Source: Ga0077555 sp033764055 (GTDB lineage Bacteria > Pseudomonadota > Alphaproteobacteria > Rhizobiales > Hyphomicrobiaceae). From it: 64,000 bases of DNA. The notes under the pieces were generated by a model. That model was not told where the DNA came from and did no database searches. It saw nothing but the letters and a program-made list of their open reading frames with translations. Location of the stretch: NCBI GenBank assembly GCA_033764055.1, contig JANRJI010000077.1:1-64000 (forward strand). The letters are read 5' to 3'. A program made the translations under genes and the position numbers. Within the stretch, counting starts at the first letter, position 1, and each line of letters begins with the position of its first letter. Positions 52,267-61,266 of this stretch are shown here, piece by piece.

Positions 52267-53196
52267 GTGAGGCGCCACACTGGCCCTCGCGTGGGCGGCG
52301 CTCCGGCAGCGGACGAAGCTGGCTTCGTGCTCTTCGTCGTGCTCTGGGTCGTCCTGCTCCTGGCCCTGGCCGGCGTCGGATTTTCGGTCACCATTCGCTC
52401 GGCGCTCCAAGAGCGCTCTGCAATCTCCGCGCGTGCGGAGGCTGCAGCCCTCGCCGAGGCCGGCGTCAATCTCGCCATCCACGATCTCGTCAATGCGCAA
52501 TGGTCGCGAAGCTGGAGGCGTCGCTTTCCGCCCGACAACCGGTCGTACACCTGCAGTCTGGACGGCCACGTGATCGTGGTCACCGTCAGCGACGAAATGG
52601 GCAAAGTCGATATCAATGGCGCCGGTGGCGACCTCTTGCGGGCGCTCCTCGCGGGGGTCGAGGCGGCCGATGCGGACAAGCTCGTCGCCAACATCCTCGA
52701 TTTCCGGGACGCCGACAGCAGCAGGCGACCGGGCGGGGCCGAGCGCGACGACTATGTGGCGGCCGGGCGCTCGGGGCTTCCGAAGAACGCGACGTTCGAC
52801 TCGCCCTACGAGCTCGCGCAGGTGCTCGATATCGACGCCGCCACCCTGGCAAGGCTTCTCCCGCACGTCACGACCTTCACGGGCCAGTCGGGCGTCGATC
52901 CGGCAAAGGCATCCGATGCCCTGAAAGGCATTCTGTCCGGTGGCATGCCAGGCCGCGGCGCCGACACGGCAAATAGCGGTGCCTTCCGAGCCCGCTGGCC
53001 GGCAGCCTTCACCAGTGTCTCGAGCCAGCGTGTCTTCTCGATCCGCTCGCTGGTCCGCAGCACCCGCGGTGGCACATTCCAGCGGGAGGCGATCGTCCGT
53101 GTCGTGGCACGACGCACCGATCTCTATACGATCCTGTCCTGGAAGCAGGTCGACGCGACTCCCGTGGGCGAGCCGATCGAGCTCGGCCCTTGCTGA
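52267..53196 (+). CDS. gspK: Type II secretion minor pseudopilin GspK
   Basis: 309 residues. The N-terminus has the prepilin-type segment DEAGFVLFVVLWVVLLLALAGVGF with Glu after a short leader. EMGKVDINGAGGDLLRALL, DFRDADSSRRPGGAERDDY and SPYELAQVLDIDAATLARLLPHVT are typical of GspK, including the helix-hairpin-helix-like region. GspK tips the pseudopilus. The GTG at 52267 is the first usable start, 55 bases after gspD. The rest of the apparatus (E, F, G, H, I, J, L, M) is not in the window. Confidence 0.88.
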   Translation: MRRHTGPRVGGAPAADEAGFVLFVVLWVVLLLALAGVGFSVTIRSALQERSAISARAEAAALAEAGVNLAIHDLVNAQWSRSWRRRFPPDNRSYTCSLDGHVIVVTVSDEMGKVDINGAGGDLLRALLAGVEAADADKLVANILDFRDADSSRRPGGAERDDYVAAGRSGLPKNATFDSPYELAQVLDIDAATLARLLPHVTTFTGQSGVDPAKASDALKGILSGGMPGRGADTANSGAFRARWPAAFTSVSSQRVFSIRSLVRSTRGGTFQREAIVRVVARRTDLYTILSWKQVDATPVGEPIELGPC

Positions 53197-53221
53197 TGGT
53201 GCGGTGGCTCGGCTCGCCCTG

Positions 53222-53824
53222 CTACTGGGCCAGCAGGCGTGCGAGGAGTGTCTTCACCTCGCGCGGCGGGGTCCGCGACAGGTCCGGATTTGCGGCCAGC
53301 AATCCGAAGCGGTCGAAATATCGGACCCTGGTGGTATGGTCCATCGTATAGCCACCGTCCTTCCTCGCGACCCTCTCGTAGAACGCCTCGAGTCCGTCTG
53401 CCGCAGCCGCGACATCGAGCGCATTTCCAGTCAACCCGATGATGCGGGAGTCGAACGACGCCAGATAGCTCTTCAGGTGCGCGACCGTATCCCGCTCGGG
53501 ATCGATGGTCACGAAGAGCACGGTAATCTGGTCGGCGGCCGACCCTAGATCGGCCAGCTGGTTGGTGAGATCGAGAAGCGTCGTCGGGCACACGTCGGGG
53601 CAGTGCGTATAGCCAAAGGCGACCACGAACGGCCGCCTGCGGATCGCACTCGGGTCCAGCGGCTTGCCCTCATGGGTCACGAGCTTCAACAGCGGGGCGA
53701 GGTTGACGCCGCGCGGACGCTTGTGGCCGAGGTCCTCGGCGTGCAGCAAATCTGCCCAGAGCAGGCCGATGGCCAGCACGACCCCAGCGATGGCGGTCAG
53801 GACCGATGCGGGTGGGCGCTGCAT
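53222..53824 (-). CDS. Sco1/SenC-family copper chaperone
   Basis: About 200 residues. A membrane anchor (SVLTAIAGVVLAIGLLWADLL) precedes a thioredoxin fold with AFGYTHCPDVCPTTLLDL (CxxxC), FVTIDPERDT, and the His ligand in TMDHTTRVRYFDRFG. It is closer to canonical Sco (THCPDVCPTT) than the copy at 46.3 kb. An in-frame ATG at 53881 would add 19 residues; neither start has a good ribosome site. It lies about 250 bases downstream of the RTX peroxidase gene and converges with gspK. Confidence 0.88.
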   Translation of the reverse strand: MQRPPASVLTAIAGVVLAIGLLWADLLHAEDLGHKRPRGVNLAPLLKLVTHEGKPLDPSAIRRRPFVVAFGYTHCPDVCPTTLLDLTNQLADLGSAADQITVLFVTIDPERDTVAHLKSYLASFDSRIIGLTGNALDVAAAADGLEAFYERVARKDGGYTMDHTTRVRYFDRFGLLAANPDLSRTPPREVKTLLARLLAQ

Positions 53825-54019
53825 TGCCCGGCGTCGATAGCCCGGCCTGATCGCCAGCGAAGGCTCCGACGTCGAAATCATCCTTGAGCCGGACCACCGC
53901 ATCGACCGGTGCACTCCTTGACGATCTGCTAGCCGCCTACCGCCGCGGCACAGGTAGGGCGGGCACAATCCCGAGCCAAACGACGCCAGCCGAGACGCGC
54001 CTGGGAGTTGATTATAGCG

Positions 54020-54053
54020 GCAGCCGGCAAGACAGTCCTGTCTTGCCGGCTGC
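54020..54053 (-). terminator. 16-bp perfect hairpin after the RTX peroxidase gene
   Basis: GCAGCCGGCAAGACAG (54020-54035) and CTGTCTTGCCGGCTGC (54038-54053) pair perfectly around two bases, 26 bases past the stop at 54080. There is no T-run, so it may stop transcription, protect the long mRNA, or do both. Confidence 0.65.
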
Positions 54054-54079
54054 ACAAGTCGTCGCTCGCCAAGCGGCAA

Positions 54080-57000
54080 CTAGATGACCGTGCCGCCGAA
54101 GTCGGCCGTGGTCAGCAGCGTATTCCGGTTGAGCAGCAGGAGCGACATCTCTGCCCCTGCGGTCGCGTTGGTGTTCATCTCGACGAGGAGATTGGCGCCA
54201 ACCAGGGTCTGGCGGATCTCGCCGGCCGAGAAGGAGCCGTCGGTATCCAGCGTGAACTGCTGGCTGCCGGCGACGTCCGCATTGGCGTCGATCAGCGCAT
54301 CGAGCCAGATGGTATCGCCGGCCGTGAAGTCGACGATGCGGTCGCGCCCTGCGTTGGTGCCGTTCGAGTGGGCCAGGCTGAGATAGACGAACCTGTCGTT
54401 CTCGGTGCCACCCCAGAGGAAGTCGCGGCCGAGGCCACCCGTGATGTTGTCTTGGCCAGCGAGACCATCGATGCGGTTGGACCCGTTGTTGCCGACGATG
54501 ACGTTGTCGAGCCCGTTGCCGTTGCCGTTGATGTTGCCATTGCCGGTCAGCAGCAGCTTCTCGACCTCCGCACCGAGGGTGTACGTGATGCTCGACTGGA
54601 CAGTGTCGGTGCCGTTGGCCGCAACCTCGCCAACCACATCGCCGGTGTCGTTCACGACGTACGTGTCGTTGCCACCTTGACCGAACATCCGGTCGGAGCC
54701 GCCGAGGCCACTGAGCACGTTGGCCCCGTCGTTGCCGATCAGCGAGTTGTCCGCGCCGTTACCCGTGCCGTCGATGTTCAGCGTGCCCTCGAGCATAAGG
54801 TTCTCGAACCCGCCCGCCAATGTCCAGGTGATGCTGGAGCGGATGAGATCGGTGCCGCCGGTATCCCCGAGGACGTCGGTGATGACATCGACCCAGTAGG
54901 TGTCGTTGCCATTGCCGCCGTTCATCGTGTCGGAACCGAGCCCGCCGTCGAGGATGTTGTTGGCATTGTTGCCGGTCAGCACGTCGCCTTGCGACGAGCC
55001 GATCAGGCTTTCAATGCTGTTCAGCGTATCACCCTCGGCGTCGCCGCCGGTCCCGACGTTGGTCTGGAGGCTCACCGTCACGCCGGCTGCAGAGCCCACG
55101 TAGCTCGCCGTGTCGGTGCCGGCGCCGCCATTGAGAACGTCGGCATCTGCGCCGCCGTTCAGCGTGTCAGCGCCCGCGCCACCGTTGAGGGTGTCGAGAC
55201 CGCCGGCCCCGAACAACTGGTCGCCGCTGCCCCTCGCGACGACGAGGTTATCGGTCGACGAGCCGTTGAGAACGTTGGCGTTGTCGTCGCCGATGACAGT
55301 GGTCAGCGCGGATGGCGTCTGCACCGTGCCGAAGGCATCGGTCGAGATCGCCGTCACGCGCAGCAGCTGGCCGATCTCGGCGACTGGCGTGAACGACGCG
55401 TCCGTCGCCCCCAGGATATCGGTCCAGACGGTGCCGCCGTCGGTGGACACCTGCCACTGGTAGGTCACCGGACCCAGCAGGCCGTCGACGTCCTGGATGG
55501 TGTTGGTCGCGACCAGCGTGCCAGAGCCCGCCGGCGTATTGGTGAAGGTGACAGCACCCGTCGGCGCATCGTTGACCGGGAGCAGGTCGAGCTGAAGCGA
55601 GTGGTTCACCTCGAACAGCCCGTCCGTCACCTGGTAGCTGAACACCGCAGCCGTGTCGTCGTTGGCGAGCGGTGTATAGGTCCAGGTGCCATCGAGGTTG
55701 TCGACCACCGTTCCCCGATCGACGGTGACGTTGATCACCGACAGCGGATCGCCGTTGGGATCAGTCACGTTCTGCAGGAAGTCGAAGATCGTGATGTCGA
55801 AGGTGACGTCCTCGTCGCTGGTCAGCGTTGCCGGACCCGTAACCTGCGGCTGGCCGGCGGTCAGCTGCTCGAACGTGAACGTTCCGTCGGCGAACTGCAG
55901 CAACTCGAAATTGTGCAGGATGTCGCCGACCGCCGAGCTGTCCGGGACGATGAGGTTGCCGCCGCCGACGGCTGCGTTCCTGTCATCCACGACCCGCAGA
56001 GAGTTGGCACCGATCTGCGTGATCGTATAGTCGGAGATCAGTCCCGAGAAGACCGCCGTGTCGATGCTCGTGTCGGCCGGATTGGTGCCGTCGGTGGCAT
56101 CGTCGTAGAGGATCTCGCGGACGGCCTTAAGCTGGCCCGGATTGAGCTGGCCCGATGCCATCTGCGCCGCGATCGACGCAGCCAGCGCTGTGCCGGCTGT
56201 GGTCGTCGTGCTCGTCAGGCTGTCGACCGAGTAGAGCTCGGTTCCCGTGCCGTCAGGGTTCGACATGACCGCGATGCGGACGTTGAGCCAGGCGTCGCCG
56301 TCGAGGATGTCGTCGCCGAGATTGCCCGTGATGGTGTCGTTGCCGGCACCGCCGAGGATGATCTCGCCGCCGAGCTGCGCGAAGGTCGCATCGGGCAGAA
56401 GGATGGCGTTGGGATCATTGGTCGGGTTGGCCTCGGCCATCGGCGCGATGACTGCAGCGAGGCCTTGGATGCGATCCACACCGGCCTGGGTCAGGTTGCC
56501 GATGAAGCCCGCGCCAGGACCGACGAGCTTGGTGGCGCCCGTCAGCTTGTCGTCGAACTTCCAGCCCGACAGACCTTCGACGGAGTCGAAGCGGTCGCGC
56601 AGGATGAAGGGCGGCGTGACCGGCGCGCCGATCAGGATCGTCAGATCCGAGTCGGCGGCGACGTTGTCGCCCTTGTGGATGGCCCAGTCGAAGCCTTCCA
56701 TGCCGTTGTTGCGCTGGATGCCGGCGCCCTGAACCATGATGTCGTCGCCGTTCTCGCCATCATAGTCGGTGTCGTTGCCCTGACCCCAGAGGATGTCGTG
56801 GCCGACGATGGGCGAGTTGAAGAACAGCTCGGAGTTCTCGCCGGACAGGCCGTCGAAGCCTTCGCCGCCCTCGATCCAGTCGTCACCCTCGTTACCCATG
56901 AGCACGTCTGGTGCGGTGCCGCCGAGGATGAAGTCGTTGCCGGGTCCCGCGAACACCTCCTTGGTGTCCGTAGCACCCCAGATGAAGTCCTGGCCCTCGC

Positions 57001-60000
57001 CGCCGAACATGAGGTCGAGGCCGAGGTCGGCCAGGATGACGTCGTTGCCACCTTCGCCGCGCAGGAAGTCGTCGCCGAACGGATCCTCGATGATGTCGTC
57101 GCCGTCGCCGCCGAAGACGTTATCGGATTCCATGCCGGCATTGAGGTAGTCGTTGCCGCCGTCGCCCCACAGCGTGTCGATACCCTTGTCGCCGTAGATC
57201 GAGTCGTTGCCCTCGGTGCCGCCGAGCACGACGTGCTCGCCGCCGGAGAACGTCAGCAGGTTGCCGTCCCTGATGACTTGACCCGCGGCGTCCAGGATCG
57301 GATCGCCGTTGCCGTCGACGCGAATCGCCCCGAGTTGGCGGACCACCTTGGGATCGATAGCCTGCTGGAACGCGTCGTCCCAGACCGGATCGAGCAGCGA
57401 GCGGTCGTAGCCCGGCGCATTGATGTCGATCGAGGCCGCAGCGTTCGGACCGTAGTTGTCCTGGGTCGCCAGCGGATCGAGCTCGAGGATCATATCCGGA
57501 ACCGTCATGATCAGCGCCGGCAGGTGCGTCGCATGCAGATCACCGAGATCGGTGTTCCGCATGATGATGTCGGCGAACGTATTCGGCTCGAGCACGTTGA
57601 GCAGGTTCATGCCCTGCGTGCGGCTGAGGTAATAGAACCTGTCGCCGTTCTGCAGGTGCTCCATCTGGTATTCGAAGACGAAGTTGAACGTCGATCCGAG
57701 CTGGCCGCCGAACTCGTTGAGCTCCTCGGCAAGGCCGCCGATCCACATGTCGACGCTGTTGAGACCACCCAGCAATCCGCCGGCGTAGGCGCCCCGGGCG
57801 TTCAGGAAGTCGAGCCGGTCGAGGTCGAAGTCGATGAGCGCCTGGCCCGTCAGGCTGGCGTCGCCGATGACGAGCTTCAGCGCAGCGTCCCGCTTCGCAT
57901 CGAGCGTCGTCGCGCTCGTGATGCTCGTATGCGTGCCGTAAGCCGCGATGAAGTTCACGACAGACAGCGGATGTTTGATGTGCTGCGAGAAGTCGATCCA
58001 GCTCGTATACGGCTTGACGTCGGTCGCGCCGGTCATGGCGTAGAGTTGCTCACGCGCATGATTGAGCGAGGGGATGCCTGTATCACGACCGCGCGCGATG
58101 TTGAGGGCCGGCAGGTCGAGAGGCAGTCCGAGCAGGTTGTTGCGGAGCGCCTCGACCACGAACTCGTCGATCTCGCCGCCGACCTGGCGCGACATGCCGC
58201 GCACGATCGCACCGGTCGCGATGGCATCGCTGTCGGGGCCGAGCGTCCCGGCACTGGCCGTGAACGCCTGAGGATTGAGGAATGCGGCGATCAGGCCGAT
58301 CTGGGCGGCATCATTGCCGGTGCCATTGCTGTTGACGGTCGTCAGGTCGTTGTCGAGCCGGTCCACGCTGTCCGTCAGCATCGAGTGGCCGAAGCGGTAG
58401 ACCGTGTGCGCGAACTCGGCGACGATCGCAGGATCGAGATCGGCAGAGTTCGTGAACACGAAAGGATCGACGTTCGGCTGGAGGCGACGGGCGAACTCCT
58501 CGAACACGAGATGCTGGTATTGCATCTCGGTTGCGAAGCGCGCTGCCTGGAACAGCCGCTCGCCGTCCCAGTTCAACGTGGCGGCAAATGCCTCGAGCGT
58601 CGCGTCGTCGGCCGTCGCCGGCGGCACACCGGTGAGATCGGCCAGATCCGTGGCGAGCCACTCGTTGATGGTATTGAGCTCGCCGCTGCGCAGGATCGTC
58701 AGCTTGTTGGCCTCGACGAGCCGGTTGTGCTCGGCGTGGAACACGGTGTGGACAGCGGTCAGGCCGATGTTCTCGTTGCCGCGCCCGTCACCCGTGATGA
58801 AATGCGCCTCCAGCATTTCGTTGTCGTACGTCAGCGGATTGCCGTCGTCGGCAACCGAGTCGGTGTCGCTGTCGGCAACCTGCGCCGTATCCGGAATGCC
58901 GTCGTTGTTCGTGTCGACCACGCCCGGAGCCGCGTGGTGCGCGATATCATCGAGGAAGGCATGCCCCGTGCGCAGGACCGCCGCCGTGACGGCAGTGCCA
59001 GCCGCACTGCCTTCGATGACATCGTCGTCCGCCGTGTTGATGATGCCATCGAGGCCGGCGCCCGTGATCATCTGGGCGTAGCCGTTGGGGCCTGCGATGA
59101 ACTTGCCATAGGCGTCGGTGCGCAGCAGCGGCACGTTGTGCACATCGAAGTCGGTCAGAACGATGCCGAGCTTCTCGAGCGCCTGGGCCTTGACCTCGCC
59201 CCAGTTGGCGATGCCGCCGTTGGCACCGTCGAGCAGGCGGCCCGTATTCACGGCGCGCGAATCTGCAATGTTGTCGCCGTTGGTATCTTCCGTGAACTTG
59301 TACTCGCGCAGGAACACCTGGTGCGAGGCATGCGAGGTGTAGGTCTGGTTTTGGTCGACGAACGGCGTCGTGGTGTTGCGCGCCTCGAACGTGTCGTCGG
59401 CCGTTCCCATCACCCCGTCGAGACCGGGAAGCTGGGTGCGCGTCGCGCGCGTCAGGGCCATGAAGCGGAGCTCGGGGGCGAGATCGTCGGCAGTCCCGAA
59501 CTTGCCGTCGGCGCCCGCGATCAACGGGTCGTCCGGCAGCAGCGGCACGAACACCGTGCCCGTTCCCGGGCCGCCCTTGGTGACGAGGTCGAGGCCGTGA
59601 TCGAAGAACTGGCCGAACAGTGTCATCCACCCGCTGTTCGGCGGCGACAGGCCGATGTCGGGCGACCGGTTCTCGATCAGCACGGATCCGTCGGGTGTGA
59701 TATCGAGCCCGTTATCGACGATCATGGTGGTGAGCGTCGTGTCGGCCGTCGAACCCAGCGGGGAGGCGCCTGCCAACGCCGCATTGGTCGCCGTCAACTC
59801 CGCCCCCGTATCGAGGTCGCCGAGAACGAGCGAGCCGGAGAGGGCGGCGATGTCGCTGGCGAGCGTCGTGAGACTGGCAAGGAGGATGGCCGCGGGGTGC
59901 GTCGGACCGGCGCCCAGCTGATCGACGAGCGCCTGCTGGGCTGCGACGGCTGCGGTCGCGGCTGCGGACGCGTCGGCAGCGGCATCAATGTCGGCTGCAT

Positions 60001-60535
60001 CGACACCGTCAGGGAGCCCGGCCGCCAACGCCGTCAAGGCATCGAGCGTCAGGCCGAGCTGCGCCGCGGCCTCACGTGCCGACATGATCTGGTCGGCAAC
60101 GCCCGAAGGATCGGCCACGCCGCTCAGCAGAAGCGCTGCAGCCAGAGCAGCCTTGTTGTTGAGCGTCTGGTCGACGATCAGGTTCGAGATGAGACGCGGG
60201 TTGACATCGACCACGCTCTTGGTGCCGACGATCGACGGGTCGTAGTTGGTGTTGGAGAGACCGAAGAACGGCGTCGTGCCGTCCGGGTTCGTCGCCGTGA
60301 TGTACTCGGGTGTCAGCAGGCGGGGGAAGAGCTGATCGGCGGCGCCGGCAAGCTCGTCGCCAGCGAGCAGGTGATTGAAGCTGCCGTCGACCGTGCGCAA
60401 GCCCACCGGCAGCAACGCATTGGCCTCGCCGATGACATCGAGAAGGTTCTCCCCGGCGGAATGGCGCTCGGCAATTTTGATCTGATCGAGGATCTTGTTG
60501 AGGTCGGCAAGATTTACGATGAAGCTGGTGGTCAT
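54080..60535 (-). CDS. Giant RTX protein with animal-type haem peroxidase domain
   Basis: 2151 residues. After a ~290-residue leader comes a cyclooxygenase/myeloperoxidase-type peroxidase domain: distal site GQFFDHGLDLV (His313), GDGRGNENIGLTAVHTVFHAEHNRL with catalytic Arg585, proximal site YRFGHSML (His717), and the signature LNIARGRDTGIPSLNHAR. RTX calcium repeats start near 1105 (LWGDGGNDYL, FGGDGDDII). Cadherin/VCBS-like domains and more RTX blocks follow, with a serralysin-like C-terminus (GGTENDRFVYLSLA), so type I secretion is expected. MopA-type manganese-oxidising peroxidases have this architecture; the substrate here is unproven. ATG 60535 follows GGAG. Confidence 0.95.
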   Translation of the reverse strand: MTTSFIVNLADLNKILDQIKIAERHSAGENLLDVIGEANALLPVGLRTVDGSFNHLLAGDELAGAADQLFPRLLTPEYITATNPDGTTPFFGLSNTNYDPSIVGTKSVVDVNPRLISNLIVDQTLNNKAALAAALLLSGVADPSGVADQIMSAREAAAQLGLTLDALTALAAGLPDGVDAADIDAAADASAAATAAVAAQQALVDQLGAGPTHPAAILLASLTTLASDIAALSGSLVLGDLDTGAELTATNAALAGASPLGSTADTTLTTMIVDNGLDITPDGSVLIENRSPDIGLSPPNSGWMTLFGQFFDHGLDLVTKGGPGTGTVFVPLLPDDPLIAGADGKFGTADDLAPELRFMALTRATRTQLPGLDGVMGTADDTFEARNTTTPFVDQNQTYTSHASHQVFLREYKFTEDTNGDNIADSRAVNTGRLLDGANGGIANWGEVKAQALEKLGIVLTDFDVHNVPLLRTDAYGKFIAGPNGYAQMITGAGLDGIINTADDDVIEGSAAGTAVTAAVLRTGHAFLDDIAHHAAPGVVDTNNDGIPDTAQVADSDTDSVADDGNPLTYDNEMLEAHFITGDGRGNENIGLTAVHTVFHAEHNRLVEANKLTILRSGELNTINEWLATDLADLTGVPPATADDATLEAFAATLNWDGERLFQAARFATEMQYQHLVFEEFARRLQPNVDPFVFTNSADLDPAIVAEFAHTVYRFGHSMLTDSVDRLDNDLTTVNSNGTGNDAAQIGLIAAFLNPQAFTASAGTLGPDSDAIATGAIVRGMSRQVGGEIDEFVVEALRNNLLGLPLDLPALNIARGRDTGIPSLNHAREQLYAMTGATDVKPYTSWIDFSQHIKHPLSVVNFIAAYGTHTSITSATTLDAKRDAALKLVIGDASLTGQALIDFDLDRLDFLNARGAYAGGLLGGLNSVDMWIGGLAEELNEFGGQLGSTFNFVFEYQMEHLQNGDRFYYLSRTQGMNLLNVLEPNTFADIIMRNTDLGDLHATHLPALIMTVPDMILELDPLATQDNYGPNAAASIDINAPGYDRSLLDPVWDDAFQQAIDPKVVRQLGAIRVDGNGDPILDAAGQVIRDGNLLTFSGGEHVVLGGTEGNDSIYGDKGIDTLWGDGGNDYLNAGMESDNVFGGDGDDIIEDPFGDDFLRGEGGNDVILADLGLDLMFGGEGQDFIWGATDTKEVFAGPGNDFILGGTAPDVLMGNEGDDWIEGGEGFDGLSGENSELFFNSPIVGHDILWGQGNDTDYDGENGDDIMVQGAGIQRNNGMEGFDWAIHKGDNVAADSDLTILIGAPVTPPFILRDRFDSVEGLSGWKFDDKLTGATKLVGPGAGFIGNLTQAGVDRIQGLAAVIAPMAEANPTNDPNAILLPDATFAQLGGEIILGGAGNDTITGNLGDDILDGDAWLNVRIAVMSNPDGTGTELYSVDSLTSTTTTAGTALAASIAAQMASGQLNPGQLKAVREILYDDATDGTNPADTSIDTAVFSGLISDYTITQIGANSLRVVDDRNAAVGGGNLIVPDSSAVGDILHNFELLQFADGTFTFEQLTAGQPQVTGPATLTSDEDVTFDITIFDFLQNVTDPNGDPLSVINVTVDRGTVVDNLDGTWTYTPLANDDTAAVFSYQVTDGLFEVNHSLQLDLLPVNDAPTGAVTFTNTPAGSGTLVATNTIQDVDGLLGPVTYQWQVSTDGGTVWTDILGATDASFTPVAEIGQLLRVTAISTDAFGTVQTPSALTTVIGDDNANVLNGSSTDNLVVARGSGDQLFGAGGLDTLNGGAGADTLNGGADADVLNGGAGTDTASYVGSAAGVTVSLQTNVGTGGDAEGDTLNSIESLIGSSQGDVLTGNNANNILDGGLGSDTMNGGNGNDTYWVDVITDVLGDTGGTDLIRSSITWTLAGGFENLMLEGTLNIDGTGNGADNSLIGNDGANVLSGLGGSDRMFGQGGNDTYVVNDTGDVVGEVAANGTDTVQSSITYTLGAEVEKLLLTGNGNINGNGNGLDNVIVGNNGSNRIDGLAGQDNITGGLGRDFLWGGTENDRFVYLSLAHSNGTNAGRDRIVDFTAGDTIWLDALIDANADVAGSQQFTLDTDGSFSAGEIRQTLVGANLLVEMNTNATAGAEMSLLLLNRNTLLTTADFGGTVI

Positions 60536-61266
60536 TTAAGCGAACTCCAGAGTCTCGACCGTGTCAGTCGGGGGGCTGTCGACGGAGAACTAGCGCCGGG
60601 GATTGCGCCAAACCTTGCATTGAATGCTTCTAACCAGGTGCATCGGGGATAATCTCCTGCCCCCCGCCGCATTCCGGTTCACATGCCGGCAAACACCAAT
60701 TTCGGCAGATATGTGCCTCATCGAGCTGCCTGCGATTCCTATTTCTTGGGCTGTCACCACCTTATCCCGACGGCGGCCACGAAAAATCGTCCACAGGCAG
60801 TAGCCGCCACCAGACCAAAGTCTAATAGGGTGGACTACTGACGATTACGTCCGGCAGCCGGGGATCCCGGAGCACCGCAGCCGCAGGCAGTCACGAACCG
60901 GCTGCTGGCCACTGCCGCACCGTGCGAAAATTGCACTCTACGTGGATGCGAGCTGACTTATTGTAAGATTCAGCAATGCCTTCCGGGCCCCGGCTCGACG
61001 GCGCTGCTACGCGGCGGCCGCCTGCCGGATGGCCAATGGAGAGCCTTGGGACGCGACGGCAGACGGACGCCTTTTGACCGCCTGCTGCCGCCCCAACTCC
61101 GCGTCCCGCAGCGCCCCCGCAGAGTCGCTGCAGAGCCCGGCATGGTTAACGCGTCGGGGGGCCCGACGGCAACCCCACGGCAGACGCTCTGAAATCAACC
61201 TTGATTATGTCGGTTAAATCTCACAGCCCCACGACGTTTCGCCCTGTCGCTCTCACTCCGGTATTG
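60536..61266. other. Long intergenic region upstream of the RTX peroxidase gene
   Basis: 731 bases without a supported gene, clearly longer than most gaps here, between the peroxidase start and the end of the MetE-like gene. It holds the palindrome GCATT-G-AATGC (60617-60627), the motif GACCAAAGTCTAAT (60813-60826), and A/T-richer stretches near 60700-60830 and 60950. I saw no RNA gene. It probably carries the peroxidase promoter and regulator sites. Confidence 0.45.
60813..60826. promoter_or_regulatory. Shared 14-base motif, copy 2 (RTX peroxidase)
   Basis: GACCAAAGTCTAAT, 278 bases upstream of the peroxidase ATG, in the same orientation relative to its gene as the copy at 49609 is to the oxidase operon. 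No other gene starts in this gap. Confidence 0.5.

Noticed and set aside
54008..60652. A 2214-codon open frame antisense to the RTX haem peroxidase gene
   Set aside because: GC-rich codon bias in GGxGxD repeats keeps the opposite strand free of stops. The translated product has no recognisable domain, while the minus strand has clear peroxidase motifs, a ribosome site and a hairpin after the stop.
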